Shown in pieces: positions 1 to 9,057 of a stretch of DNA of 64,000 bases. Both the position numbers and the translations under genes were made by a program. Origin of the DNA: Geopseudomonas aromaticivorans (GTDB taxonomy: Bacteria; Pseudomonadota; Gammaproteobacteria; Pseudomonadales; Pseudomonadaceae); contig NZ_JAHRGL010000049.1 of NCBI RefSeq assembly GCF_019097855.1, positions 99,767 through 163,766 of the forward strand, read 5' to 3'. Positions within the stretch are counted from its first letter, which is position 1, and each line of letters begins with the position of its first letter. The notes below the pieces were generated by a model that saw nothing but the letters and a program-made list of their open reading frames with translations, ran no database searches and had not been told where the DNA came from.

Positions 1-133
1 CGGCTTCGGCTTCGGCTTCGGCTTCGGCTTCGGCTTCGGCTTCGGCTTCGGCTTCGGCTTCGGCTTCGGCTTCGGCTTCGGCTTCGGCTTCGGCTTCGGC
101 TTCGGCTTCGGCTTCGGCTTCGGCTTCGGCTTC
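1..133. repeat. (CGGCTT)n hexanucleotide microsatellite inside chpA, about 22 units, continues beyond the window
   Basis: Perfect 6-bp tandem repeat from the window edge to 133. Read on the minus strand in the chpA frame it encodes alternating Glu-Ala (GAA GCC). Unit changes of 6 bp add or remove two residues and keep the frame, so the tract can vary in length without breaking the gene. Its true length is not visible here. Confidence 0.97.
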
Positions 134-3100
134 AGGATGTGGTTCGCCGAGGCTCACCGGCAACTGCGGCACGTCGCACTGGCGCAGAGCGCGCATCTGT
201 TCGAGCAAGGTGCCTGCGGCGGTCAGCGGCAGCCCCTGCTGCAACTCCTCCACCTGACGAGCCAGCAGGTCGTGGCCATCGTGCAGCACACGGGCAAAGG
301 CGGCCGCCATGGCAAACCGGCCATCGCTGAGCCCCTCGTAGATCGATTCCAGCTCGTGGGCCAGATCGCCAATGGCGCGCACGCCGGCCATCCGCGCCCC
401 GCCCTTGAGGGTGTGCAGGTCGCGCTGCAGGGCTGCCAGTGCAGCGCGGGCTTGTGGCTCGTTCAGCCAGCGCTCGAGTGCGCCGGCCGCGCTGTCGAGA
501 ATGTCGCCAGCCTCCTCGAGGAAGATCTCGACCATTTCCGGGTCGGCGGCGTCTTCCTCGACAGACAACGGCGCCATCTCCACCGCCGGCAGCTCGACGA
601 GCGCCGCGGGCCATTCGGGCTCGACCAGGAGGGCGGGCGCCAGTTCGAACTCCGCGTCGGCCTCAGCCAGCGGGGCCGACACGGCCAGGGACTCAACCTG
701 AGGCTCAGGCTCGGGCTCGGGCTCGGGCGCAGCCTCAGCCTCAGCCTCAGCCTCAGCCTCAGCCTCAGCCTCAGCCTCAGCCTCAGCCGGATGGTCGAAG
801 GGCGCCGACTCCAGCAGCAAGTCGACTGGCGGGACTTCCAGCGCAGCGGCAGCGGCAGCGGCAGCGGCAGCGGCAGCGGCAGCGGCAGCGGCAGCGGCAG
901 AATGGTCGAGCAGCTGCTGCAGCGCCTGTACGCGTTCCGGCTGCGGCGTGACCTCGAGGCCGGCCGCCACCTGATCCATCATGCCGATCAGTGCCTCGTG
1001 GGCCGCCTCGACCTCGCGGAAGAACGCCTCATCGACCGCCAGACGCGACTCGCTGACGGCGACGTAGATAGCCAGCAAGGCCGCACAGAGCAGGTCGACC
1101 TGCGGCAGCTCGGCCTGCCGGGCCCCCTGGGCCAGGGTGGCCAGCTCGTTGCGCAGGGCATCCAGCTCCTCGTGCTCGGCCGGATGCTGGCGCCAGCGGA
1201 CCAGCAGCTCGTCGGCATCCAGCAGGATATCCATGCCCTCGGCGAGGAACTGGCTGATCAGTTGGGGATCGCGGCTGTCGCCTTCGCGACTGCGCCACTC
1301 GGCTTCGGCATTCTCCAGTTGTTCCTGCTGCAGCTGCTGTACCCGCTGCAGCAGCGGGGTGCTGCCCGGCAGGCTCGACAGCGGCTGCGTACCGAGCTGC
1401 TCGAGACCATGGCGCAGGATCTTTGCCGCATCGCGCAGCAGTTCGGCGGCCACCAGACCGAAGGGGATCAGGTTGGTCTTGAACTCCTTGGCCAGCTTCT
1501 CCAGGGGCGCCGCCACCTCGGCGATTGGCTGGATGCCGGCCATGTAGGCACTGCCCTTGAGGGTGTGCAGGGCGCGTTGCAACTCATCGGTGACCGGTTG
1601 CGGCAGCTCCCGCTCGCAGGCGGCCAGATAGCGGTCCAGCGCCTCGAGATGAGCCTCGGCCTCGGCGCGGAAGATCTCCAGCAGCTGCGGGTCGAGCAGA
1701 GCGACGTCACCGTCGTCGGCAACCGGCGTCACCACCGGCGAAGTCTCGACCATGACCGGCGACGGGGCAGCAACCGCGGCTTCGCCGACAGGCGCGACCA
1801 GCACCGCGGCCACGCCTGCCGCTGGCAGCGGCTGGCCCTTGGACAGCGCGTGGGCAGCGGCAGCCAGCAGATCGACATCGTCGCGCTGGCGCTGGCTCTT
1901 GGCGGCATACTCCTCGACCAGGGCCGGCAGCAGGTCGACGACAGCGCGGATCACCTGCTGCAGCGCCGCGTCGGGCTGGATGGTCCGGTCGATGACCCGG
2001 TTGAGCATGTTCTCGATCGACCAAGCCAGCTCGCCGATGACCAGGGCGCGAACCATGCGCCCACTGCCCTTGAGGGTGTGGAAGGCGCGCCGCACCTCGG
2101 TGAGCGCCTCACGATTGCCGGTGTCGGCAGACCACTGCGGCAGATATTCGTTGAGGGTATCGAGGACCTCGCCAGCCTCCTCGATGAACACTTCCTGCAG
2201 ATCCTCGTCCATCGGCTCTTCGTCGGCCGGCGGCGGCAGCAGCTGAGGTGGCACGTCCCCGGCAGGCGGATTGATGGCCACGACCGGCGCCGCCATCACC
2301 TCGGCCAGCGTCGGCGTGGCAACAGCTTCGACCTCGGCCGCCAGCGCCACGGCTTCCAGCGCTGGCGGCTCCGCCGCCTCGACGGGCATGGGTGCCGGCT
2401 GGGCCATGACCTCAGACGCTACCTCGGCAACAGGCGCTGGCTCAGCCGCAAGCTCGGCCGCGGCAGCCGGAGGGACAACAACCGGCTCGCAGGGTGCCGT
2501 GGACGGCGTATCCGCTGCGGCGGCCACGACCGCGGCGGCTTCGGGGACGACGACCGTCGACTCGGCCGGCGCGAAGAGCGGCACGTCCGTGACCAGAACC
2601 TCGCTGGGCGTGTCGAGAATCGAGCGGGTCGGCTGCAGCCCGTAGCCCAGCGAGCTGAGGCTTTCCTCGGCAACGTCGAGGATCAGCTCGCCCTGGCTGG
2701 CATGATCTTCGGAAATCCGCTCGAGGTAGTACTCGACGCTGGTGATCGCATCGGCCAGGGTATCCAGACTCTGCCAGCTGGGCACGGCCTGGCGGACCAG
2801 CAGCTGTTCGCGGATGTAGCGGCAGCAGGCATCCAGCAGCGCGGCGACCCGCGGCAACGGAATCATGCCGAGTCCGCCACGCACCTGGGTCAGCAGCTCG
2901 GGGACGCGGGCCAGGTGCTCGTGATTCCACTGCGAGGCGATGAACTCGATGATCGCGTCCTTGGACTGCTCGAGCCCGGTACGCGCTTCCTTGATGACCA
3001 GTTGGTGAATCTGGCCGACATCGGTGGTCGGCAGCAGGTTCTCCTCGGCACGCTCTCCCTCCGCCGGGCCGACCATCCCGGACAGAGTGGCCTCGACGAA

Positions 3101-4315
3101 CAGCAGGGCGCCGGCGATATCCATCAGCACCGCGTCACTGGGCTGCTGCTGGCCGCCGATCAACAGGGCAATCATCGCCAACTGATCGGCCACCACCTTG
3201 CGCTGCTGGCCGAAACCCAGCACGGCCAGGGTGTCGGCGACCTGCTTGAGCGGCCCCTGCAGGGCCGCCAGATCCCCCACCTGACGGCGGTCGCTGCGCA
3301 CGAACAGATCGAGGCTGTCCTTGATCCGCACCAGCTCCTCGCACAGGGCACCGACCACCGAGCGCATGGCATCGCGGTCGGGACCGGCCATGCGGGCCCG
3401 CTCCTCGTCGACTACCTGGCTGTCGGGCATCGCCTCGGCCAGCCGATAGTGTTCCTTCAGCGCGGCGATACGGCCTTCGCTGCTCGGACTCTTGGCGATG
3501 TAGAACAGCAGATTCTTCAGCAGCTCGTCGGGCGCTGGCTGGTTGAGCGCGCCGACACCCTCGTCGATCAGGCGCTTGAGCTCGTGGTCGACCTCGCGCA
3601 GCAGGGTGCACACCGTGCTGCCCGAGGCCACGCTGCCGTCACTCAGGCCCTCGACCACGCCGGCGGCCACCGGCCACAGGGCACCGATAGGCGCCCCCTT
3701 GCACAGGCTTTCCAGCTTGGCGAACACCTTGGCCATGTAGGCCAGCTGGGTCGCCGGCTCCTGGTTGCGCATGAAGCCGACCAGCGCCACCTGCAACATC
3801 TGCCGCAGCTTGCGCAGCAGGGTCGGCAGGCCGGCGGCCTCCAGGCGTTCGAGGGTGCTCGCCGGCAGTGCGGCTACCCGGGCCGAAAGGTCCGGAGCGA
3901 ACAGGCTGGTTTCCGACAGCAGTTTCTCGCCGCGCGCATTGCGCAGATCGTTGAGCAGCGGCAGGACCACCAACGGCAGGTCGCGGCGGGCGCTCTGGAT
4001 GCGGTCGAGGTAGGCCGGCAGCTGCAGGATCGCCTGCATCAGCACCGGCAAGGCGTCGCCCTGAGTGCTGGCCCGGCCATCGATCAGCGCCTGCAGCAGC
4101 TGCTCCATTTCCTCGGCCAGCAGCGCCGCGCCGTAGAACTCGACCATCTGCAGGGTGCCCTGCACCTGGTGGACGTAGCTCAGACAGAAACGCAGGCGCG
4201 TCAGATCCTGCGAACTCTCGACGAACGCTTCCAGGGCCTGGCGGGCCTGCTTGAGGGTTTCCGCGATTTCGCCCTTGACCCAATCCAGGGCGACATAGTC
4301 GTGCCGATCACCCAT
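1..4315 (-). CDS. chpA: ChpA, Pil-Chp hybrid histidine kinase (N-terminal ~1438 residues, cut by window edge)
   Basis: Core kinase of the twitching-motility chemosensory system; it takes signals from PilJ and phosphorylates PilG and PilH. The ATG at 4315 opens a protein beginning MGDRHDYVALDWVKGEIAET. Canonical Hpt motifs HTLKG are visible with histidines near residues 746 (HTLKGSGRM), 917 (HTLKGSAYM) and 1301 (HTLKGGARM). Near residue 476 the same position reads TQVRGGLGM, so Thr replaces His, matching the known Tpt domain of ChpA. The N-terminal domain carries a degenerate HQVQGTLQ. The family is about 2,400-2,500 residues with kinase, CheW-like and receiver domains at the C-terminus; these lie beyond position 1. 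The linkers after the third Hpt are low complexity (Glu-Pro, Glu-Ala and poly-Ala), encoded by hexanucleotide repeats. It is the last gene of pilGHIJK-chpA in this window, 24 bp after pilK. A long open frame on the opposite strand is a composition artefact. Confidence 0.95.
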   Translation of the reverse strand, partial: MGDRHDYVALDWVKGEIAETLKQARQALEAFVESSQDLTRLRFCLSYVHQVQGTLQMVEFYGAALLAEEMEQLLQALIDGRASTQGDALPVLMQAILQLPAYLDRIQSARRDLPLVVLPLLNDLRNARGEKLLSETSLFAPDLSARVAALPASTLERLEAAGLPTLLRKLRQMLQVALVGFMRNQEPATQLAYMAKVFAKLESLCKGAPIGALWPVAAGVVEGLSDGSVASGSTVCTLLREVDHELKRLIDEGVGALNQPAPDELLKNLLFYIAKSPSSEGRIAALKEHYRLAEAMPDSQVVDEERARMAGPDRDAMRSVVGALCEELVRIKDSLDLFVRSDRRQVGDLAALQGPLKQVADTLAVLGFGQQRKVVADQLAMIALLIGGQQQPSDAVLMDIAGALLFVEATLSGMVGPAEGERAEENLLPTTDVGQIHQLVIKEARTGLEQSKDAIIEFIASQWNHEHLARVPELLTQVRGGLGMIPLPRVAALLDACCRYIREQLLVRQAVPSWQSLDTLADAITSVEYYLERISEDHASQGELILDVAEESLSSLGYGLQPTRSILDTPSEVLVTDVPLFAPAESTVVVPEAAAVVAAAADTPSTAPCEPVVVPPAAAAELAAEPAPVAEVASEVMAQPAPMPVEAAEPPALEAVALAAEVEAVATPTLAEVMAAPVVAINPPAGDVPPQLLPPPADEEPMDEDLQEVFIEEAGEVLDTLNEYLPQWSADTGNREALTEVRRAFHTLKGSGRMVRALVIGELAWSIENMLNRVIDRTIQPDAALQQVIRAVVDLLPALVEEYAAKSQRQRDDVDLLAAAAHALSKGQPLPAAGVAAVLVAPVGEAAVAAPSPVMVETSPVVTPVADDGDVALLDPQLLEIFRAEAEAHLEALDRYLAACERELPQPVTDELQRALHTLKGSAYMAGIQPIAEVAAPLEKLAKEFKTNLIPFGLVAAELLRDAAKILRHGLEQLGTQPLSSLPGSTPLLQRVQQLQQEQLENAEAEWRSREGDSRDPQLISQFLAEGMDILLDADELLVRWRQHPAEHEELDALRNELATLAQGARQAELPQVDLLCAALLAIYVAVSESRLAVDEAFFREVEAAHEALIGMMDQVAAGLEVTPQPERVQALQQLLDHSAAAAAAAAAAAAAAAAAAALEVPPVDLLLESAPFDHPAEAEAEAEAEAEAEAEAEAAPEPEPEPEPQVESLAVSAPLAEADAEFELAPALLVEPEWPAALVELPAVEMAPLSVEEDAADPEMVEIFLEEAGDILDSAAGALERWLNEPQARAALAALQRDLHTLKGGARMAGVRAIGDLAHELESIYEGLSDGRFAMAAAFARVLHDGHDLLARQVEELQQGLPLTAAGTLLEQMRALRQCDVPQLPVSLGEPHPEAEAEAEAEAEAEAEAEAEAEAEAEAEAEAEAEAEAEAEAEAEA
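703..788. repeat. Hexanucleotide repeats in chpA: GGCTCG-type units followed by about 10 AGCCTC units
   Basis: From about 703 to 729 imperfect GGCTCG/GGCTCA units encode Glu-Pro dipeptides on the minus strand. From 731 to 788 near-perfect AGCCTC units encode Glu-Ala. The tract lies in the same inter-Hpt linker as the edge microsatellite and uses different synonymous codons (GAG GCT rather than GAA GCC), which suggests an independent expansion. Confidence 0.93.
843..901. repeat. (CAGCGG)n repeat in chpA encoding poly-alanine, about 10 units
   Basis: Perfect hexanucleotide tract. In the chpA frame on the minus strand it reads GCC GCT repeated, giving roughly 20 consecutive alanines in the linker after the Hpt domain whose histidine is near residue 917. 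Confidence 0.93.
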
Positions 4316-4339
4316 ACAGACTCCACACATTGATCATGA

Positions 4340-5203
4340 TTACCCCTTTCGGGTAAAGGCCAGCACTTGCTCATCGGCAACCGGCAGCAGCAGGGGATGA
4401 CTCCAGTCGGCCACTTCGCCAACTCCAATCACCAGCAGCCCGCCGGGGGCCAGACGCTCGGCCAGGCGCGCAAGAATGTCGCGCCGGCGCCAGCGCCGAA
4501 AGTAGATCAGCAGGTTCTGACAGAAGATGACGTCCATGCCACGCTGCGGCGCACGCGCCAGATCGAGCACATTCAGACGGACAAAACAGGTACGTTCACG
4601 CAGGGACTCGCAGACCTGGAAACCGCCATCGGGCTGCTCGAGGAAATAGCGCTCGAGCAACTCGCCGCCCACCTCGCCGACCCGCCGCGCGGCGTAACGG
4701 CCACTGCGGGCACGGGCCAAGGCGTTGAGACTGATGTCGGTCCCGGTGACGCCAAAGCGGCCGCTCAGACCCGCCTCGCGCTGCACCTCGGCGGCCACCA
4801 GCGCCAGCGAATAGGCTTCCTCGCCACTGGCGCAGCCGACACTCCACAGCTGCCACGCACGGCCTTCCTGCACCACGCCCAGACGCTCGCGCAGGTGGAC
4901 GGCCAGCCGCTGGTACGACGGCGGATGACGAAAGAAGTGGGTTTCCTGCACCGTCAGGTGGTCCATCAGGTTCGACCACTCGACCGCGCCGCGCGGGCCG
5001 TCGGTTACCTGCTGGAAATAACTGGCGTAGCTGTCCAGTCCCAGTTCACGCAGCCGGGCCCCCAGAATGGTCTGCAGGAACGCGCGGCGCTGCTCGTTGA
5101 GCACCATGCCGCTACGCGTTTCCAGCAACTCCTGCCAGGCCCTGAATTCCGCCGCCGTGATATCGGGCAGCGGCTTCATGGCCCAGACCGCGCTTGGCTG
5201 CAT
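4340..5203 (-). CDS. pilK: PilK, CheR-family MCP methyltransferase
   Basis: SAM-dependent methyltransferase expected to methylate glutamates of the MCP PilJ for adaptation of the twitching chemosensory system. The SAM-binding motif GCASGEEAYSLALV, a DISLNALARAR segment and CQNLLIYFRRW near the C-terminus are the CheR signature. I chose the ATG at 5203 (287 aa, MQPSAVWAM...) because GAGGGG stands six bases upstream. A GTG at 5227 would add eight residues (295 aa) and lacks a convincing ribosome-binding site. It lies between pilJ and chpA in the same operon. Confidence 0.9.
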   Translation of the reverse strand: MQPSAVWAMKPLPDITAAEFRAWQELLETRSGMVLNEQRRAFLQTILGARLRELGLDSYASYFQQVTDGPRGAVEWSNLMDHLTVQETHFFRHPPSYQRLAVHLRERLGVVQEGRAWQLWSVGCASGEEAYSLALVAAEVQREAGLSGRFGVTGTDISLNALARARSGRYAARRVGEVGGELLERYFLEQPDGGFQVCESLRERTCFVRLNVLDLARAPQRGMDVIFCQNLLIYFRRWRRRDILARLAERLAPGGLLVIGVGEVADWSHPLLLPVADEQVLAFTRKG

Positions 5204-5265
5204 GCCGCGCCCCTCGTTCGTGGTCACTTGGCGACAACCCGGTCAGGCTGCCGCCCACCGTGCTA

Positions 5266-7314
5266 TCAGGCCTGTTCCCGGTGTTCGGGGAGGGTGAAGC
5301 CGGAAACCGACTTGCGCATGTCGGTGGCCATCTTGGCCAAGGTGCCGATGCTGCGCGCGGTTGCGGTGGTACCCGAGGAGGTCTGCGTGGTGATCTCCTG
5401 GATCACGTACATGGTGTTGGAGATGTGACCGGCCGAGGAGGACTGCTGGCGGGCGGCGTTGGAAATGTTCTGGATCAGCGCTGCCAGGCTGCGCGATACC
5501 TTCTCGATCTCTTCCAGGGCCACACCGGCGTCCTGCGCCAGGCGGGCACCGCGCACCACCTCGGTGGTGGTTTGTTCCATCGAGATGACCGCCTCGTTGG
5601 TGTCGGTCTGAATGGTCTTCACCAGTGCCTCGATCTGCTTGGTCGCCGCCGAGGAGCGTTCTGCGAGGCGCTGTACCTCGTCCGCTACCACCGCGAAGCC
5701 GCGACCGGCGTCACCGGCCATGGAGGCCTGGATCGCCGCGTTCAGTGCCAGGATGTTGGTCTGGTCGGCAATGTCGTTAATCAGGCTGACGATGTCACCG
5801 ATCTCCTGGGACGATTCGCCGAGGCGCTTGATCCGCTTGGAGGTGTCCTGGATCTGCTCGCGGATGTTGTCCATGCCGGCGATGGTGTTCTGCACCACCT
5901 CGTTACCCTTGTTGGCGATGGCTACCGAGCGCTCCGCTACCGCGGAGGATTCGGCGGCGTTGGCCGACACCTGGTCAATGGACACCGCCATTTCGTTGAT
6001 CGCCGCGGAAGCACCGGCAATTTCCTGGGCCTGGTGCTCGGAAGCCTCGGCCAGGTGCATCGCCGTCGCCTGGGTTTCCTGGGCGGCGGCAGCCACCTGT
6101 ACGGCGGTCTGGTTGATGGTCTCTACCAGGTCGCGCAGCTGGTCGATGGAGTAGTTGATGGAGTCGGCGATGGCACCGGTGAAGTCCTCGGTTACCGTGG
6201 CCTGCACGGTCAGGTCACCGTCCGCCAGGTCGCCGATTTCATCGAGCAGACGCAGAATCGCCGACTGGTTGCGGTCGTTCTTCTCGGCGGTTTCCACCAG
6301 GCGGCCGCGGGTCTCGCGCACCAGGATCAGCGCCATCAGCATGATCGAGGCCAGGGCGAGCAGGCCCAGCAGGTAGCCGGCCAGGGTATTGAAGGTCCGG
6401 CTGACGGCCAGGTTCTCGAAGCCACCGGCCAGCTGGGTAGTGCCCTCCAGCACCTTCTGCGACTCGCCGAAGATGTTGTTGGCGGATTCGCGCACCTGGA
6501 ACAGTTCCGGCGAGGTTTCCAGGATCTCGTCCACCGAGCCGGAAACGAAGGAGAACAGTTCGGTGATCTCCTTCAGACGGGTGATGGCCTCGGCATCGGT
6601 CACCTTGGTGATCGACATGGCCGGGTTGCCTTCGTGCATGCCGGTCAGTACGCGACCGAACAGGCTGGCGTCGCGACCGAAGCTGTCGGCCGCCTGCACC
6701 GAGTCTTCGGCACCGGCGAGCACCTTGTTCACCGCGGCGAGAATCCGTTCGGCGAGCAGCGACTGGCGCTGGGCCACGGCAACCTGGTCGGCCGGCGCAC
6801 CGTTCTCCAGCAGGATATCCACGACCTCTTCGTACTCGACCTGCAGCTGCGGAATGGTTTCCGCCAGGGTGCTGGCCACCTGGTGCAGCGACAGCACGGT
6901 CTGCTGGCTGGCCAGAATGGCGTCGGTACTGGTGCGCAGGCGCTCCCAGTCGGCCTGCACGGTGGCGAGGTTGCTGGCTACCGCTTCCGGACTGGCCGGC
7001 AGGCCGGTGTCGGCGTCACCTTGGCTCAGCCACTCCCAGCGCTGCTGGAAGTCGTCGCGTTCGCTCTTCAGCAGGGCGAAGGCATCGGCCTTGCCCGCCG
7101 CCGCCTCGACGGCGTTCTTGGCGATCCCCTGGGACAGCAGGCGCAGCTCACCGGCGTGAGCGATGTACTGCTTGTCGTATTCGGACTGCTGGTTGAGGTA
7201 CGCAAAGTTGGCAAACAGCAGCACCACAGACACGATCAGGATGGCGAAAAGACCACCGATCAGACTGCTGCTGCGCGTGCCCGAGAAGAGATTGCCTGCG
7301 TTGAGTTTTTTCAT
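5266..7314 (-). CDS. pilJ: PilJ, methyl-accepting chemotaxis protein of the twitching system
   Basis: Membrane chemoreceptor of the Pil-Chp system, signalling through the CheW-like PilI to ChpA. The ATG at 7314 gives 682 residues, the length I recall for PilJ, starting [18 protein letters not shown] membrane segment covers about residues 19-38; a long periplasmic region with PilJ-type repeats follows, then a second membrane segment near 300-320 and a HAMP-like stretch. The cytoplasmic hairpin tip has the conserved [19 protein letters not shown] and [19 protein letters not shown] motifs. The upstream in-frame extension to 7377 is rejected because homologues begin at MKKLNAG. Confidence 0.96.
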   Translation of the reverse strand: MKKLNAGNLFSGTRSSSLIGGLFAILIVSVVLLFANFAYLNQQSEYDKQYIAHAGELRLLSQGIAKNAVEAAAGKADAFALLKSERDDFQQRWEWLSQGDADTGLPASPEAVASNLATVQADWERLRTSTDAILASQQTVLSLHQVASTLAETIPQLQVEYEEVVDILLENGAPADQVAVAQRQSLLAERILAAVNKVLAGAEDSVQAADSFGRDASLFGRVLTGMHEGNPAMSITKVTDAEAITRLKEITELFSFVSGSVDEILETSPELFQVRESANNIFGESQKVLEGTTQLAGGFENLAVSRTFNTLAGYLLGLLALASIMLMALILVRETRGRLVETAEKNDRNQSAILRLLDEIGDLADGDLTVQATVTEDFTGAIADSINYSIDQLRDLVETINQTAVQVAAAAQETQATAMHLAEASEHQAQEIAGASAAINEMAVSIDQVSANAAESSAVAERSVAIANKGNEVVQNTIAGMDNIREQIQDTSKRIKRLGESSQEIGDIVSLINDIADQTNILALNAAIQASMAGDAGRGFAVVADEVQRLAERSSAATKQIEALVKTIQTDTNEAVISMEQTTTEVVRGARLAQDAGVALEEIEKVSRSLAALIQNISNAARQQSSSAGHISNTMYVIQEITTQTSSGTTATARSIGTLAKMATDMRKSVSGFTLPEHREQA

Positions 7315-7397
7315 TGTCTGGCCCCCGCCTGGACCTTCCACACTAAACTGTTCCCAAGTAACGACACGGGCCGGCAATACCGCCCCATCCGGTAGAT

Positions 7398-7940
7398 CTA
7401 GTTATTTACCGCAACATCGAGGAACGCCTGCGCCCTGGCCAACGCATGCGGGCTGAACACCAGCCAGGGGCGCTCACGCTGGAACACGCCATGGATGAAC
7501 GGCTGGATGGAGGCCTCGAGCGGTGGCAGCTGCTCGGCAAAGGCATCCACGGAGAAGTGCTGCATGCCGAACACTTCATCGACGATGAGACCGGCAAAGA
7601 CTTCACCGTGCTCGACCACCAGCACCCGCCGCTGCTTGCGCAGCGGCGACAGTTCGCTGCCGAAGAAACCGCACAGGTCCATAATCGGCAACAGCCGGCC
7701 GCGCACGTTGGCGACGCCCTTGACCCAGGTTCTGACGCCCGGCAGCAGGGTGTGGCGCGGCTCGTGCAGGACCTCGGTGACCTCCCCCATAGGGGCGACG
7801 AACAGGCGCGTGCCCATGCGAAAGCCGATGCCGCTCCAGCTCTGGGCGGCCTCCTGCTGGGCTGGCAAGCCCGCGGAATGGCGGCGGCAGAGCTGGTCGA
7901 TCTCGATCAGGTGCTGGAAGGGTGTCATGACGTCGGACAT
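7398..7940 (-). CDS. pilI: PilI, CheW-like adaptor
   Basis: CheW-domain coupling protein linking PilJ to ChpA at the cell pole. The 180-residue product is a single CheW fold: [20 protein letters not shown], then [19 protein letters not shown], the typical CheW core. It sits between pilH and pilJ in the operon, 84 bp before pilJ. An alternative in-frame ATG four codons downstream ([11 protein letters not shown]) cannot be excluded. Confidence 0.95.
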   Translation of the reverse strand: MSDVMTPFQHLIEIDQLCRRHSAGLPAQQEAAQSWSGIGFRMGTRLFVAPMGEVTEVLHEPRHTLLPGVRTWVKGVANVRGRLLPIMDLCGFFGSELSPLRKQRRVLVVEHGEVFAGLIVDEVFGMQHFSVDAFAEQLPPLEASIQPFIHGVFQRERPWLVFSPHALARAQAFLDVAVNN

Positions 7941-7989
7941 GCCGCTGCTGGCCTTTTTCTGCTTGTCGCTTCCTGCGATGAATGAACGA

Positions 7990-8355
7990 TCAGCCCGCCT
8001 GAACGGCAGCGATAGTCTTCAGCAGGGTGTCTTCATCGACCGGTTTGGTCAGGTAGTCGCGGGCGCCCTGGCGCTTGCCCCAGACCCTATCGGTTTCCTG
8101 ATCCTTGGTGGTGACAATGATCACCGGAATGTGACCGGTTTCCGCGTCCTTGGTCAGCTGGCGGGTTGCCTGGAAACCGTTGAGGCCCGGCATGACCACG
8201 TCCATCAACACGACATCGGGCTTTTCCTGGCGCGCGAGAGCGACACCATCGGCACCGTTTTCCGCCTTCAACACCTGATGCCCATGCTTCTCGAGCATGG
8301 CGGTGAGCTTGTACATCTCGGTCGGCGAGTCATCAACAATCAGAATTCGAGCCAT
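7990..8355 (-). CDS. pilH: PilH, single-domain response regulator
   Basis: CheY-like receiver acting opposite PilG in the Chp system; in P. aeruginosa it is associated with PilT-dependent retraction and cAMP control. The ATG at 8355 gives 121 residues, the usual PilH length. Acidic residues D8-D9 (IVDDS), phospho-acceptor D52 (LMDVVMPG) and the conserved lysine in YLTKPVDED are all present. No output domain is attached. A frame extension upstream to 8457 is rejected because it reads into the intergenic spacer. Confidence 0.96.
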   Translation of the reverse strand: MARILIVDDSPTEMYKLTAMLEKHGHQVLKAENGADGVALARQEKPDVVLMDVVMPGLNGFQATRQLTKDAETGHIPVIIVTTKDQETDRVWGKRQGARDYLTKPVDEDTLLKTIAAVQAG

Positions 8356-8401
8356 GAAATTCCCCAATAAAGGCACGCGTCGGCAGCCAGTCGGCCGGAC
8401 G

Positions 8402-8812
8402 TCAGGTTGTAGCTTGTTCCACCGGCACGAAGCCCGGAACGTGCGTCTTGATGGCACCGAGCAGTTCTTCCTTGCTGAAGGGCTTGGTCAGATACTGATC
8501 GGAGCCGACGATGCGCCCCTTGGCCTTGTCGAACAGGCCATCCTTGGAGGACAGCATGATCACCGGCGTGGATTTGAACGCACTATTATTCTTGATCAGG
8601 GCGCAGGTTTGATAGCCATCCAGACGCGGCATCATGATGTCGACGAAGATGATGCCAGGATGCGAATCGGCGATCTTGGCCAGGGCATCGAAGCCGTCGA
8701 CGGCCGTGATGACGTCACAACCCACTTTCTTCAGCAGGGTTTCGGCAGTACGACGAATCGTTTTCGAATCGTCGATGACCATGACCTTCAAGCTCTCGGA
8801 ATGCTGTTCCAT
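8402..8812 (-). CDS. pilG: PilG, single-domain response regulator
   Basis: CheY-like receiver that promotes pilus extension; first gene of the pilGHIJK-chpA operon. The ATG at 8812 gives 136 residues. VIDDSKTIRRT near residues 12-22, phospho-acceptor D58 in FVDIMMPRLDG and the lysine in YLTKPFSKEEL form a complete receiver. The stop is 46 bp before pilH. The 245-bp gap to gshB must hold the operon's promoter and the divergent gshB promoter. Confidence 0.96.
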   Translation of the reverse strand: MEQHSESLKVMVIDDSKTIRRTAETLLKKVGCDVITAVDGFDALAKIADSHPGIIFVDIMMPRLDGYQTCALIKNNSAFKSTPVIMLSSKDGLFDKAKGRIVGSDQYLTKPFSKEELLGAIKTHVPGFVPVEQATT

Positions 8813-9016
8813 GTCTGCCCTACCATTGCCTCGGTGAGTCGTTGTTTTCCGTCGCCCGACGCGCTTGCGCGCTGTGTCATGCCGCAGGGTGCGACCTGAT
8901 CGACGGGGCTTTTTAGCACACTCTCCGGCGGCAAGCCATAAGCCCCGGATGCGTAAGGTTTTTCCTTGACTCAAGGCAAACTCGCGGCCACCTTGGGCAA
9001 CCGTCAATCGCCTTGT

Positions 9017-9032
9017 ACGGCCTTCAGGCCGT
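9017..9032. other. Short inverted repeat with T-rich tail upstream of gshB
   Basis: ACGGCCT-TC-AGGCCGT is followed by TGTTTCGTTG and ends 25 bp before the gshB start. It resembles a small intrinsic terminator or attenuator on the plus strand. The rest of the pilG-gshB spacer (8813-9057) shows no clear promoter hexamers to my eye. Confidence 0.3.
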
Positions 9033-9057
9033 TGTTTCGTTGCAGAGGACTACCCCT

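Noticed and set aside
1-901. Tandem repeats as a CRISPR array
   Set aside because: Units are six bases with no spacers, and they lie in a coding frame.
137-4333. 1398-residue open frame on the plus strand opposite chpA
   Set aside because: chpA on the minus strand has clear Hpt motifs; the plus frame is rich in Leu/Arg/Gln, has no recognisable domain and arises from high-GC composition.
5194-7395. 733-residue plus-strand open frame opposite pilJ
   Set aside because: Antisense shadow of an MCP gene with complete signature motifs.
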